A stretch of 64,000 nucleotides of DNA from Hyphomicrobiales bacterium (lineage in GTDB: Bacteria > Pseudomonadota > Alphaproteobacteria > Rhizobiales > Beijerinckiaceae): contig JAIXZO010000002.1 of NCBI GenBank assembly GCA_027489535.1, forward strand, positions 62,001-126,000, given 5' to 3'. Both the position numbers and the translations under genes were made by a program. This document shows, piece after piece, positions 25,050 to 38,032 of this stretch. Below the pieces are notes generated by a model. It was not told the origin of the DNA. It searched no databases and saw only the letters and a program-made list of their open reading frames with translations. Positions within the stretch are counted from its first letter, which is position 1. Every line of letters begins with the position of its first letter.

Positions 25050-25073
25050 TCATATAAAGATATCTTTATGTGA
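25050..25073 (+). promoter_or_regulatory. SahR-type operator palindrome
   Basis: A perfect 16-bp palindrome, ATAAAGATATCTTTAT, at 25054-25069 extends with one mismatch to 25050-25073. It lies immediately before the ArsR-methyltransferase fusion gene and the met genes. As I recall, this AT-rich palindrome resembles the SahR binding motif of Proteobacteria, where S-adenosylhomocysteine relieves repression. It would give autoregulation and control of metF and metH. Confidence 0.75.
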
Positions 25074-25093
25074 AGAGCCCGAAAGGTTTCGCC

Positions 25094-26113
25094 GTGTCCG
25101 CATCTCCCGAGCATCTGCCGGAGCGACTTCCCCTCGGCGACCTCCTGTCCGGCCTCCGCGCTGCGGGGGAAGACACGCGGATGCGGCTTCTCGCGCTGCT
25201 GGCCGAGGGCGAACTGACGGTCTCCGACATCACCGACATTCTCGGCCAGTCGCAGCCGCGCATTTCGCGCCATCTCAAATTGATGGCCGAAGCCGGGTTG
25301 ATCGAGCGCCATCGCGAAGGCGCGTGGGCCTTCTTCCGTCTGGCCGAACACGGGGCCGGGGCGGCCTTGGCGCATTGGCTGACGGAGCGCCTCGATCCCG
25401 CCGATCCGCTGCTCGCGGCCGACAAGGGCCGCCTCGCCGCCGTGCGTGCCGTGCGGGCCGAAACCGCGCAGACCTATTTCGACCGTCATGCGGCGGATTG
25501 GGACCGCATCCGCTCCCTTCACGCCCCCGACGAGACCGTGGAAGCCGCCATCCGGCAGGCGATCGGAACGGAGCCCGCGGGATCGGTGCTCGATCTCGGT
25601 ACGGGCACCGGCCGCATGCTCGCGCTCATCGCCCCGCAGGCCCGCCGTCTTACGGGCGTGGACGCCAATCATGCGATGCTCGCGGTTGCGCGCGCCAATC
25701 TCGAAGCCGCCGGGCTGCGCCGGGTGGAGTTGCGGCAGGGCGACATTCACGCCCCGCCGGTCGAACGCGACGCGTTCGACCTCGTCGTCATCCATCAGGT
25801 GCTGCATTACCTCGACGATCCGGCCCGCGCCCTGCGGGAGGCGGCGGCGCTGCTCGCGCCGGGCGGGCGGCTGCTGATCGTCGATTTCGCGCCGCACGGG
25901 CTCGAATTCCTCCGCGAGTCCCACGCTCATCGGCGTCTCGGCTTCGCGCATGAGCAGATGCGGACCTGGCTGTCCGAGGCCGGGCTCGACTGCACCCGTG
26001 AAATCGATCTCGATCCGCCCAAGGGCGGGGCCGAGAAGCTCACCGTTTCATTGTGGCTGGGGCGCGACCGTCGTCCCCAGCGCGTCGTTCCCTTCGAGAA
26101 GGAGGTCGCGTGA
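25094..26113 (+). CDS. sahR: SahR-like ArsR-family regulator fused to SAM-methyltransferase fold
   Basis: A two-domain protein of 339 residues from this start. A winged-helix ArsR domain (LTVSDITDILGQSQPRISRH) is followed by a class I methyltransferase fold with VLDLGTGTGRML and an acidic GVDANH loop. This is the architecture of SahR, where the fold senses S-adenosylhomocysteine. The GTG at 25094 has a GAAAGG site 7 bp upstream. The earlier GTG at 25070 would overlap the operator and lacks a ribosome-binding site, but cannot be excluded. It is the first gene before metF (one-base overlap) and metH. Confidence 0.85.
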   Translation: MSASPEHLPERLPLGDLLSGLRAAGEDTRMRLLALLAEGELTVSDITDILGQSQPRISRHLKLMAEAGLIERHREGAWAFFRLAEHGAGAALAHWLTERLDPADPLLAADKGRLAAVRAVRAETAQTYFDRHAADWDRIRSLHAPDETVEAAIRQAIGTEPAGSVLDLGTGTGRMLALIAPQARRLTGVDANHAMLAVARANLEAAGLRRVELRQGDIHAPPVERDAFDLVVIHQVLHYLDDPARALREAAALLAPGGRLLIVDFAPHGLEFLRESHAHRRLGFAHEQMRTWLSEAGLDCTREIDLDPPKGGAEKLTVSLWLGRDRRPQRVVPFEKEVA

Positions 26114-27027
26114 TGGCGTCCGAAGTTCGTCGTTCCCGCCGCAGCGGCCAGCGCGGCATTCATGTGTCCTTCGAATTCTTCCCGCCCAAAAACGCCGACA
26201 TGGAGACGGCCCTGTGGGAGGCGGTGGAGCGGCTGGCTCCGCTCGCCCCGCAATTCGTCTCCGTCACCTACGGGGCGGGCGGTTCGACGCGCGAGCGCAC
26301 CCATGCCACGGTCGAACGCCTCGTGAAGGAAACCACGATGAAGCCCGCCGCCCATCTCACCTGCGTCGGCGCGTCGCGCGCCGAGGTGGACGAGGTGGTG
26401 GCGGCCTATAAGGATGCGGGCGTGCGCCACATCGTGGCGCTGCGCGGCGATCCGGCGGGCGGCATCGGCACCGCCTATGCGGCGCATCCGGACGGCTATC
26501 AATCCACCGCCGAACTCGTGGCCGGCATCCGCGCCGTCGGCGATTTCGAGGTGTCGGTCTCCGCCTATCCCGAAAAGCACCCCGAAAGCGCCTCCTTCGA
26601 CGCCGACATCGACGTGCTGAAGGCCAAGGTCGATGCGGGCGCGACGCGCGCGATCACGCAGTTCTTCTTCGACAACGACGTCTATCTGCGCTTCCTCGAC
26701 AAGGTGCATGCGCGCGGCATCAACATCCCCATCGTGCCCGGCATCGTGCCGGTGCAGAACATCAAGCAGACCGCGAGCTTCGCCGCCCGCTGCGGCGCGA
26801 GCATCCCGTTCTGGCTCGCCGAACGCTTCGACGGGCTGGAGAACGACCCCGCCACGCGCCGCCTCATCGCGGCGGCGGTCGCGGCCGAACAGGTCATCGA
26901 CCTGCTCGATGCCGGCGTCCGCGACTTCCATTTCTACACGATGAACAAGGCCGATCTGGTCTACGCCATCTGCCACCTCATCGGCATCCGCCCGGTGGCG
27001 GAGGCGCGATCCGCCGCCGCGGCCTGA
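26113..27027 (+). CDS. metF: 5,10-methylenetetrahydrofolate reductase
   Basis: A 304-residue FAD-dependent TIM-barrel enzyme. The start region has FEFFPPKN, then [27 protein letters not shown] and [11 protein letters not shown], all classical MetF blocks. It reduces methylene-THF to methyl-THF for methionine synthesis. The ATG overlaps the regulator's TGA by one base, implying coupled expression and control by the operator at 25054. metH follows after 35 bp. Confidence 0.95.
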   Translation: MASEVRRSRRSGQRGIHVSFEFFPPKNADMETALWEAVERLAPLAPQFVSVTYGAGGSTRERTHATVERLVKETTMKPAAHLTCVGASRAEVDEVVAAYKDAGVRHIVALRGDPAGGIGTAYAAHPDGYQSTAELVAGIRAVGDFEVSVSAYPEKHPESASFDADIDVLKAKVDAGATRAITQFFFDNDVYLRFLDKVHARGINIPIVPGIVPVQNIKQTASFAARCGASIPFWLAERFDGLENDPATRRLIAAAVAAEQVIDLLDAGVRDFHFYTMNKADLVYAICHLIGIRPVAEARSAAAA

Positions 27028-27062
27028 TTCCCGATCGCCGATTCATTTCAGAGGTTTCGCCC

Positions 27063-30797
<3,735 letters not shown>

Positions 30798-30938
30798 CCG
30801 GCGATATGACCGGAAGGTGAAACGAGGCTCCGCAAAAGCGCGGATGACGCGGCACGGGTGCGGGTTTACCCTACGTCATGCAAGCCGAGCATGAACGACG
30901 AAGCCCGGCCGCGAATGCCGGCTCAGGGGGAGCGACCC

Positions 30939-31274
30939 ATGATCTCCGTCATCGATATCTGCGACATGTGCGGGCTCGACCAGGGGCAGATCGACGCCAT
31001 CGCCGAGCATGAGCATCTGCCCGAAGTCGCCGCGGCCGCATTGGGACATTATCTGCTGCACCTGCATCACGGGGTGGAGCGCATCCGCGACATGATCGCG
31101 GACGATCTTCACGCCGCCTTGGAGCGCGGCGAACGGCGGCACGCGGCCGAGCTGCTGATGGCCTTGCGCCACCTCTATACGGCGCATCCCGAAGTCCGGC
31201 ATCTGCCGCCCCGAAGCGCGTCGATCATGCACGGGGAGGCGGCTGATCCGCGTCGGAGTTCCGGCGGGACTTGA
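30939..31274 (+). CDS. Hypothetical protein, 111 residues
   Basis: From the ATG at 30939, which follows a GGGGGAG site, the frame codes for 111 residues beginning MISVIDICDMCGLDQGQ. It is predominantly helical, with a His-rich stretch (GHYLLHLHHGVERI) and no signal peptide. A longer frame starts at 30858 but lacks a ribosome-binding site. I do not recognise a family. The last 50 bases overlap the convergent DUF2852-like gene on the opposite strand, so the C-terminal tail is probably not conserved. Confidence 0.65.
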   Translation: MISVIDICDMCGLDQGQIDAIAEHEHLPEVAAAALGHYLLHLHHGVERIRDMIADDLHAALERGERRHAAELLMALRHLYTAHPEVRHLPPRSASIMHGEAADPRRSSGGT

Positions 31275-31707
31275 AGCGCTCGTAGAGGTCCGCATCGCCG
31301 CGCGCCTCTGCCGCATAGCGCCGGAATTCGGCGATCTCCTCTTCGAGCGAGCGCCGTTGCGCGGCGATTTCGGCCTCGCGTCGCTCGACATAGGCGTCGA
31401 ACGCCGCATTGCCCGTCCGCGCGCCCAAGCCGGAGGTCCTGTCCGTCGTACGCCAACTGTCGAAGTCGCCGCTCCACCGCTGCACCTGAGCATCGAGCCG
31501 CCCGCCCGCCGTGCGCAGCAGATCTTCGAGATCCGTCGGCACCGGCTTCTTGTCGTTCCAGATCTTCCACACGAGGAACGCCAGCCCGAGCGGCCAAAAC
31601 ACCACCAGCAAGATCAGCAGCGCCACGATGTCGATGGTCTTCCAGCGCCAGCCCGACCGCGGCGGAGTCCGTTCGTCGGGGCGCGGATCATAATGGGTAT
31701 CGCTCAT
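31225..31707 (-). CDS. DUF2852-like membrane protein
   Basis: A 160-residue protein with one membrane helix (about residues 25-48, LLILLVVFWPLGLAFLVWKI), a short basic stretch and then a coiled-coil-like soluble region with NAAFDAYVERREAEI and FRRYAAEARGDADLYERF. This arrangement resembles the DUF2852 family of alphaproteobacteria, whose function is unknown. The start at 31707 is preferred over the long frame to 31830, which reads through a repeat. Its 3' end overlaps the upstream convergent gene by 50 bp. Confidence 0.8.
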   Translation of the reverse strand: MSDTHYDPRPDERTPPRSGWRWKTIDIVALLILLVVFWPLGLAFLVWKIWNDKKPVPTDLEDLLRTAGGRLDAQVQRWSGDFDSWRTTDRTSGLGARTGNAAFDAYVERREAEIAAQRRSLEEEIAEFRRYAAEARGDADLYERFKSRRNSDADQPPPRA

Positions 31708-31791
31708 GGGATGCCTCCACTGTTGCAGAAGCAAATGGGAAGCGGAGAAAGATGACGCAAGGGCAGATCGTGGCAACGACCTCCGACCGAA

Positions 31792-32060
31792 CCTCATGGT
31801 GAGGAGGCGCAAAGCGCCGTCTCGAACCACGCGGGATGGTTCGAGACGCCCCTGCGGGGCTTCTCACCATGAGGGCGTATTATTGCGTTGTCGGGAAGAT
31901 TGCATCGCCGGGGGAGGGCAGTTGAAAACCTCATGGTGAGGAGGCGCAAAGCGCGTCTTCAGAGACCCCCGGTGTCATCCCGGGCGCGAAGCGACCCGGG
32001 ACCCAGCCTTGTCCCACAACGCCTGAAAGCCCGGGTCCCCGGCCGGCTCACGCCGCCCCG
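31792..32060. repeat. Repeat-rich intergenic region
   Basis: This part of a 373-bp spacer contains an inverted pair of the palindromic unit (31792-31830 and 31835-31874) and a truncated third copy from 31929 to about 31965. The truncated copy runs directly into a different element with GTGTCATCCCGGGCGCGAAG at about 31972, a second class of dispersed repeat. Reading frames across it are not genes. Confidence 0.8.
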
Positions 32061-32080
32061 GGACCAAAACCCGAACCCGA

Positions 32081-32833
32081 TCACCCGCGCGAAGCGGCAA
32101 TAACGTCCCTCAAGGTCGTGATCGTCGACGCATCGGCAACGCCGTCCACCAAGGCGGGGCGGAAACGCCGTTGGAAGGCGGTGACCACCTGTTCGGTGCG
32201 CTCGTCGAACACGCCCGTGACGTCCAGCGCATAGCCGAGCATGCCGAACATCGCCTGCAAGGCTTGGATCGGCTGCCCTTCCTCGCCGCGCGAAAAGGCG
32301 CGACCGCCCGAGACCGCGACCGGGGGGACCCACAGGCCGAGCCCCGCCGCTCCGAGGCGGTCCCACGGGAATTTTTCGCCGGGGTCGCGCTTGCGGTCGG
32401 GGGCGACGTCGGAATGGGCGAGGATGGCGCGGGGCGCGATGGCGAGGCGGTCGCACAGGTCGCGGCAAAGCGCGATCACGGCGTCGATCTGCGCTTCCGG
32501 ATAGTCGGGATAATCGAAATCATGGCCTGAATTGACGATTTCGATGCCGATCGAGGCGGAATTCACGTCGGTTTCGCCTTGCCAGCAGGATTTCCCCGCA
32601 TGCCAGGCGCGCGCCGCTTCCGGCACCAATTGGAAGATGCGGCCGTCCTCCCAGACGAGGTAATGGGCCGAGACCTCCGCCAGCGGATTGCATAGGCGCT
32701 GAAGGGCCGCGACGCCGGTTTCCATGCCGGTGTAATGCAGCACGATCATGCGCGGGCGCTTGGCGTCGTTGCGGGTTCCCTGATTGGGGGAGGGCACGAC
32801 CTTGACGGCGAGGGGACTGTCGGGAGCGTTCAC
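32081..32833 (-). CDS. N-acetylmuramoyl-L-alanine amidase (AmiD-type, Amidase_2 plus peptidoglycan-binding domain)
   Basis: A 250-residue protein. The Amidase_2 domain shows IVLHYTGM (zinc His), GIEIVNSGHDF and LAHSDVAPDRKRDPG (second His and Asp). A PG_binding_1 domain follows (IQALQAMFGMLGY to about residue 240). It cleaves the bond between muramic acid and L-Ala in peptidoglycan or its fragments. The GTG start at 32833 overlaps the stop of the upstream DjlA/TerB gene (GTGA). No signal peptide is visible, so a cytosolic, recycling-type role is possible. Confidence 0.9.
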   Translation of the reverse strand: MNAPDSPLAVKVVPSPNQGTRNDAKRPRMIVLHYTGMETGVAALQRLCNPLAEVSAHYLVWEDGRIFQLVPEAARAWHAGKSCWQGETDVNSASIGIEIVNSGHDFDYPDYPEAQIDAVIALCRDLCDRLAIAPRAILAHSDVAPDRKRDPGEKFPWDRLGAAGLGLWVPPVAVSGGRAFSRGEEGQPIQALQAMFGMLGYALDVTGVFDERTEQVVTAFQRRFRPALVDGVADASTITTLRDVIAASRG

Positions 32834-33570
32834 GGGGTACGGTCGAGCCTGCGTTCTGCCGCGATTTTCTCCCATGCCGCATTGATGGCGGCAAGGCGGT
32901 CGCTCGCGATCTTGACGGCCTCGACGGGGAGGCCGGCGGCGATGTGGCGGTCGGGGTGGTTCTCGGTGACGAGGCGGCGGCGCAGTTTGCGCAAGGCGTC
33001 GTCCGTCATCTCGCGGCTTGCGCCGAGCACGCGATAGGGATCGTCCTTGCGCAGCACATGGCGCGCCTCGATGCGGTCGACCGCCGCCTCGTCGAAGGCA
33101 AAGATCTCCGCCACGCGGCGGAAATAGCGCAGTTCGGCCTCATGGACGGCGTGGTCCGCCTTGGCGATGACGAACAAACCGTCGAGCACGTCTTCCAGCA
33201 GATCGCGACGGTCGCGAAGCGCGGCTGCGATCTGCTCCGCATAGGCTTCGAAGCCGTGCGGCGTTTCCTTGGCGAGGTCGAACAGCTTCTGCACGCGGGG
33301 CAGATCCTCGGGCGAGACCTCGATCACGCGGCGGAAGGCGGCCACCTCGTCCTGCGTCACGACGCCGTCGGCCTTGGCCATCTTGGCGACGAGCGCGACG
33401 AGACCGGTGGAGAACACCACCTCAGGATCGGGCGCGAACGGGCCGGCCTCCGCATCGAAGGCGAAATGCCCCGCCAGCGCGCCGGCAAGCGCGCCGAGCG
33501 GGCCGCCCAGCGCGAAGCCGACGCCTGCACCGCCGAGTTTTCCCCAAACGCCCAAGAATCCCGCCTCCAT
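32830..33570 (-). CDS. TerB-like/DnaJ-domain protein (DjlA family)
   Basis: A 246-residue protein. An N-terminal hydrophobic, glycine-rich segment (GGAGVGFALGGPLGALAGALAG) may insert in the membrane. A TerB-like helical domain follows (about residues 50-170), then a C-terminal J domain with HPD in ENHPDRH. DjlA proteins are membrane DnaK co-chaperones linked to envelope stress. It is the upstream gene of a two-gene unit with the amidase. Confidence 0.88.
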   Translation of the reverse strand: MEAGFLGVWGKLGGAGVGFALGGPLGALAGALAGHFAFDAEAGPFAPDPEVVFSTGLVALVAKMAKADGVVTQDEVAAFRRVIEVSPEDLPRVQKLFDLAKETPHGFEAYAEQIAAALRDRRDLLEDVLDGLFVIAKADHAVHEAELRYFRRVAEIFAFDEAAVDRIEARHVLRKDDPYRVLGASREMTDDALRKLRRRLVTENHPDRHIAAGLPVEAVKIASDRLAAINAAWEKIAAERRLDRTP

Positions 33571-33618
33571 TGCCGTTGCGCGAAATGACGCGCGCCGGCG
33601 GGAGCGGTCAAGCGGGCG

Positions 33619-33870
33619 TCACTGCCGGCAGACGGTCCGTTCGTAGTAGCGGCTGTAATAGCACCGCGGCCGAGTCTGGTCCGCGATGATCGCGCCGCCG
33701 ACGGCGCCGATGGCCCCGCCCGCGACCGCGCCGCCCGCGCTGCCCGTCGCGACGCCGCCGACGACGGCCCCGGTCGCGCCGCCGAGCAGCGCCCCCTGCG
33801 TGGTCCGATCCCTCGTATTGCATCCGGCCAAGGCGAGCGCCGTGGTCGCGATCACGATCCATTTTTTCAC
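33619..33870 (-). CDS. Glycine-zipper lipoprotein
   Basis: An 83-residue protein from the GTG at 33870, which has a GGGAG site 8 bp upstream. A lipoprotein signal ends in the lipobox LAGC (Cys about residue 16-17). The mature part is a Gly/Ala repeat (GALLGGATGAVVGGVATG) of the glycine-zipper type, then a short Cys/Tyr/Arg-rich tail. Such outer-membrane lipoproteins are widespread; the role is unknown. Longer frames starting further upstream would hide the signal peptide. Confidence 0.8.
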   Translation of the reverse strand: MKKWIVIATTALALAGCNTRDRTTQGALLGGATGAVVGGVATGSAGGAVAGGAIGAVGGAIIADQTRPRCYYSRYYERTVCRQ

Positions 33871-34318
33871 GGTCTTCACTCCCTTGCGGCCCGGGAGGTC
33901 GGGCCGCCGACGGACGACAACCGCCGGGCGGCGGCGAAGTTCCCGCTTTGCGAGCATCTTCTCCAAAATGCTTCCGATAACTTGTATTAGTGTCGGTCAG
34001 TTCAGTCATAATTCAACGATAATTCGGATCGATTACTTTGAATATTTCGTATCGTTCAACTCTGAAAATCAGGATTGACGATCTTAAAACGAACAAGCTA
34101 ACGTAACGTAAGATTATAGAGACGATCAAATAGGCCGGGAAGGATGTTCTTACCCCGAAAGGCGGGCTCTTTCGGGTGGCGATCATCTACTTCCTTTGGG
34201 TCATCTGATCATACGGCCGAGTTTGCGGCCCACCGAGGATCGGGCGTCTCCGGCGTCCGCTCCGATGCCATGACCGGACGAAGTCCCCCCGCCTGTTCCG
34301 CGTCCATCGAAGGGAGAC
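33871..34318 (+). promoter_or_regulatory. Intergenic region with AT-rich promoter zone and leader hairpin before the transglycosylase gene
   Basis: The stretch between divergent genes is AT-rich from 33960 to 34130. A candidate rightward promoter has TTGACG at 34075-34080 and TAACGT at 34099-34104, 18 bp apart. A perfect 8-bp stem, CCCGAAAG (34154-34161) with CTTTCGGG (34169-34176), would sit in the leader RNA; no T-run follows, so it is not a standard terminator. Short frames here do not look like genes. Confidence 0.45.
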
Positions 34319-35281
34319 ATGCCGATGATGTGCAGTGCGCGAGCGATCGCTCTGGGAGCCGCCGTCGCCGTAGGAATCGCCGTTGCCGCCCCGGCCTCGG
34401 CGGCCGAGCAACCGAGCGTCGGAGAGGTCGCGACCAAGAAGGTCGCAGCCAAGAAACGGATCGCGAAATTCGCGGCCCCGGCTGCTCCGGCCGAAGAAAT
34501 CGACGAACGGACCGAGTTCTATCGGGTCGCGACGGGGTATTACGAGCCCAAGCGCGAACGAATCCCGATGCCGGTGCCGCGCCCCGGACCGGACATCCGT
34601 CACATGGACGACCCTGCGGAACATCTCGCGGTCGCGACCGGCGCGTTCGATCCGCCGCGTGCGGAACGGCCGGCCGCCAAGGGGAAGGCGGCGAAGGCCA
34701 AGATCGCCGTCGCTGCGCCTTTGGCCGCCGTTCCAGAAAGCCCTCCGGCCGCCGACAGGCCGTTGGACGGCGCGGCGGAATTCTATGCGGTCGCCACCGG
34801 GCAGTACGACGTGCCCAAGGAGCGGACGGCGGAGCCTGCGGCCGCGAAGACGGCCGAAGCGGTCGCGTCAGCCCCGGAACCGGCGCCGGCGCGCGGCATC
34901 GACTTGTCCAATCCCTACAAGGATCTCGTGGAGCGCTATGCCGCGCAGCACGGGCTCCCCGTGGCCTTGGCGGACGCGGTCGTCCGGATCGAGAGCAGCT
35001 ACAATCCGCAGGCGCAGAACGCCGGCGCGATCGGGCTGATGCAGATCATGCTGCCGACGGCGCGCGGCCTCGGCTATGCGGGCGACGCGCAGGGCCTGCA
35101 CAACCCGGAAACCAACGTCAAATACGGGATGATGTATCTGGCGCAGGCCTATCGGATGTCGAACGGGGACACCTGCCAGACGGTGATGCGCTACCAGAGC
35201 GGCCACTACACGGCGAAGCCGAACGCTGCGAACGTGGCCTATTGCGAGAAGGCCCGGACTTTGATGGCGCGGGCAGGCTGA
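34319..35281 (+). CDS. Secreted lytic transglycosylase (SLT family) with three internal repeats
   Basis: A 320-residue protein. A Sec signal peptide ends at about APASA-A (residue 28). A disordered Ala/Lys/Pro region holds three copies of an (E)FY.VATG.Y..P..ER motif at about residues 66-80, 101-116 and 154-168. The C-terminal SLT domain has the catalytic Glu225 in RIESSYNP, then GAIGLMQIM, and it cleaves glycan strands by forming anhydromuramic ends. It precedes rnpB and the dcw cluster on the same strand. Confidence 0.88.
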   Translation: MPMMCSARAIALGAAVAVGIAVAAPASAAEQPSVGEVATKKVAAKKRIAKFAAPAAPAEEIDERTEFYRVATGYYEPKRERIPMPVPRPGPDIRHMDDPAEHLAVATGAFDPPRAERPAAKGKAAKAKIAVAAPLAAVPESPPAADRPLDGAAEFYAVATGQYDVPKERTAEPAAAKTAEAVASAPEPAPARGIDLSNPYKDLVERYAAQHGLPVALADAVVRIESSYNPQAQNAGAIGLMQIMLPTARGLGYAGDAQGLHNPETNVKYGMMYLAQAYRMSNGDTCQTVMRYQSGHYTAKPNAANVAYCEKARTLMARAG

Positions 35282-35333
35282 TTTTCCGGTCGCGGGGCTT
35301 GCGTCGCGGCCCCGCGCTGTCTATCCCGTCCAT

Positions 35334-35718
<385 letters not shown>

Positions 35719-36161
35719 TCGTTTTTTCGTCAAATTCAAGTCCTTCGGACAGGGGCTCGCTCACCGCGAGGGCGACCCCGAAATCCAAATTCCTTCGCTC
35801 GGCGAGTTCGGCGGCGCTTTGATCCGTCTGATCGTTGATCCGCGCCTCAGCTCGAGTCCACTCGACCGTGCATCGCGCCTCATGGGCGGCGGTGAGCGGG
35901 ACGCGAGGGACGTGCCGCGCGGTGCGCGCAGCCACCGGTGATTGCAACCGGAATCAACCGAATCTTAACGCTGTCGGGGTGATGTGGATTCGACTCGGAA
36001 TCCGACTCGTTCCATTGACGGCCCACGATTTCCCATGATATCCCATGTCATCCCGTGTTCAGCGAGAGCCTGCCGCGAGCCGCGTTCGGCGCGGGCGGGA
36101 GCGGAGCATTCGGGGCGGGGCGCGGGGCCGGAGACGACTTCGCCAGACGGTGCAGAGGACC
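35719..36161 (+). promoter_or_regulatory. dcw-cluster leader: rnpB terminator T-run, mraZ promoter and MraZ boxes
   Basis: This 443-bp spacer has no convincing gene. TTTTTT follows the RNase P closing helix at about 35721. Near the mraZ end a TTGACG (36015-36020) may be the -35 of the dcw promoter. Four MraZ-type boxes follow: GCCCA at 36021, TCCCA at 36031, TCCCA at 36041 and TCCCG at 36051, each 10 bp apart with 5-bp spacers, overlapping the probable -10. On the other strand these read TGGGN, the known MraZ target. Autorepression of mraZ and the cluster is expected. Confidence 0.7.
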
Positions 36162-36644
36162 ATGGACCGCTTCGTCTCCCACTTCACCGGACGTCTCGAC
36201 GCCAAGGGTCGCGTGTCGATCCCCGCGTCGTTCCGGTCGGTGATGGCGCGCGACGGGTTCGAAGGATTGTATCTGCACCCCTCGTTGGAGGCGCAGGCGC
36301 TCGATGCGGGCGGCAACGGTCTGTTGAAGGAGATCGACGGACTGATTGCGAATCTGGCACCGTTCTCGGACGAGAGGGACACCTTCTCGACGGCATTGTA
36401 CGGACTCTCGGAAGTTCTCAAGGTCGATCCGGAAGGGCGCGTGCAGTTGACGGAAACGCTGAAGGCCCATGCGGGCATCGCCGACGCGGTGACCTTCGTG
36501 GGGCTCGGTCACAAATTTCAGATCTGGGAACCCGAAGCGTTCCGCGCGCACCTCGATGCCGCGCGTCGGAAGGTGAGGGAACTCAAGGCGGAACTCGGCG
36601 CGGGCCAGCGCTCGAGTTCCGGACAAGGGGTACGGGAACGATGA
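36162..36644 (+). CDS. mraZ: Transcriptional regulator/division protein MraZ
   Basis: A 160-residue AbrB-like protein of MraZ length. Both halves of the repeat fold are visible: [16 protein letters not shown] (about 10-25) and [15 protein letters not shown]. It binds repeats in its own promoter region and represses the dcw cluster; the boxes are visible 100 bp upstream. The start at 36162 follows GAGG. The last bases overlap rsmH (ATGA). Confidence 0.95.
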   Translation: MDRFVSHFTGRLDAKGRVSIPASFRSVMARDGFEGLYLHPSLEAQALDAGGNGLLKEIDGLIANLAPFSDERDTFSTALYGLSEVLKVDPEGRVQLTETLKAHAGIADAVTFVGLGHKFQIWEPEAFRAHLDAARRKVRELKAELGAGQRSSSGQGVRER

Positions 36645-37636
36645 CGGGTCGCGGCGATCGGACTTCCGACGCCGCCGGCGGACCGGCCCGTCACGTTCCC
36701 GTCCTCTTGAACGAGGTCGTGGACGCGCTCGAGCCCAAAGCAGGCGGTCGTTACATCGACGGAACCTTCGGCGCGGGCGGCTACACCCGCGCCGTTCTCG
36801 ATTCCGCACCCGACGTCCGGGTGCTCGCCATCGACCGCGATCCCACGGCGATCACGGCGGGCGCTGCGCTCGTGAGCGAGGCGGCCGGGCGCTTGACGCT
36901 GGTCGAAGGCCGCTTCGGCGATCTCGCGACCATCGCGTCGCAATTCGGATTTGCGCCGCTCGACGGCGTGGTGCTCGACATAGGCGTATCCTCGATGCAG
37001 CTCGACGACCCGGAACGGGGCTTTTCGTTCCGCGGCGACGGGCCGCTCGACATGCGCATGGAAAAGGCGGGCCGCAGCGCCGAGGACATCGTCAACGGCA
37101 TGGAAGAGGGGCCGCTTGCGGACCTGATCTATGCCTATGGCGAGGAGCGTCGCTCCCGTGCGGTGTCGCGCGCGATCATGGCGGCACGCAAGGAAGCGCG
37201 GATCACGACCACGAAGCGCCTCGCGGACATCGTCGGCACGGTGGTGCGCTCGCATCCCAACGACATCCACCCCGCGACGCGGACGTTTCAGGCGTTGCGC
37301 ATCGCGGTGAACGACGAATTGGGCGAACTGGAACGCGCGCTCGTCGCGGCCGAACAGGCGCTCGCGCCCGGCGGCCGGCTGGTCGTGGTGACGTTCCACT
37401 CGCTCGAAGACCGGATCGTGAAGCAGTTCATGGCGGAGCGCTCGGGCCGCATGGCGGGGCCGTCGCGCCATGCGCCGATGACCGCCGCCGCCGAGCCGAC
37501 CTTTGCCGTGGTGACGCGCAAGCCGGTGACGGCGGGCGATGCGGAACTGCGCGCCAATCCGCGCGCCCGATCCGCCAAGCTGCGGGCCGTCGAACGGACG
37601 GACGCGCCGCCGCGCAAGGAGGGGACGCGCTCATGA
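36641..37636 (+). CDS. rsmH: 16S rRNA (cytosine1402-N4)-methyltransferase RsmH
   Basis: A 331-residue enzyme. [29 protein letters not shown] (SAM motif I), [22 protein letters not shown] and [10 protein letters not shown] are the RsmH/MraW hallmarks. It methylates C1402 in the ribosomal P site. A tail of about 30 basic residues ends the protein. Its ATG overlaps the mraZ stop and its stop overlaps the ftsL ATG. Confidence 0.96.
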   Translation: MTGRGDRTSDAAGGPARHVPVLLNEVVDALEPKAGGRYIDGTFGAGGYTRAVLDSAPDVRVLAIDRDPTAITAGAALVSEAAGRLTLVEGRFGDLATIASQFGFAPLDGVVLDIGVSSMQLDDPERGFSFRGDGPLDMRMEKAGRSAEDIVNGMEEGPLADLIYAYGEERRSRAVSRAIMAARKEARITTTKRLADIVGTVVRSHPNDIHPATRTFQALRIAVNDELGELERALVAAEQALAPGGRLVVVTFHSLEDRIVKQFMAERSGRMAGPSRHAPMTAAAEPTFAVVTRKPVTAGDAELRANPRARSAKLRAVERTDAPPRKEGTRS

Positions 37637-38025
37637 AACGGCTGATGACCTTCATCGCGCTGGCGCTGCTGATCGGATCCGCCGTGTATGCCTATCGCGT
37701 CAAATACGACTCGATCGTGCTTGCCGAGCAGGTGAACAAGCTGAAATCGCGCATCCATCGCGAAAAGGACGCCATCGCGGTGTTGAAGGCCGAATGGCAA
37801 TATGTGAACCGGCCCGACCGGGTGCAGTCCTTGGCCGACGCGCATACCGAGCTGAAGGCGATGCCGATCACGAGCGTCGTGCGTTGGGCCGAGCTGCCGG
37901 CGCGGCAGGCCACGGGCGACGTGATCGCCGGAAAGCTGGAAGCGCTCGGCCTGATCGAATCCACCGCCACTCCGTCTTCCGCCAAACCTGCCGACGGGCG
38001 CACGCCCGCCGCGCGGAAGCCGTGA
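37633..38025 (+). CDS. ftsL: Cell division protein FtsL
   Basis: A 130-residue bitopic protein with an N-terminal membrane helix (about residues 4-22) and a coiled-coil periplasmic part ([22 protein letters not shown]). FtsL sequences vary greatly, so the call rests on topology, size and its place between rsmH and ftsI. It acts with FtsQ and FtsB in activating septal synthesis. A Pro/Ala/Thr-rich tail (about 105-130) is dispensable-looking. Confidence 0.88.
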   Translation: MKRLMTFIALALLIGSAVYAYRVKYDSIVLAEQVNKLKSRIHREKDAIAVLKAEWQYVNRPDRVQSLADAHTELKAMPITSVVRWAELPARQATGDVIAGKLEALGLIESTATPSSAKPADGRTPAARKP

Positions 38026-38032
38026 GGGCGTG

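Noticed and set aside
25011-25093. SAM or SAH riboswitch before the methionine genes
   Set aside because: The 83-bp gap is too short and is occupied by a protein-type palindrome.
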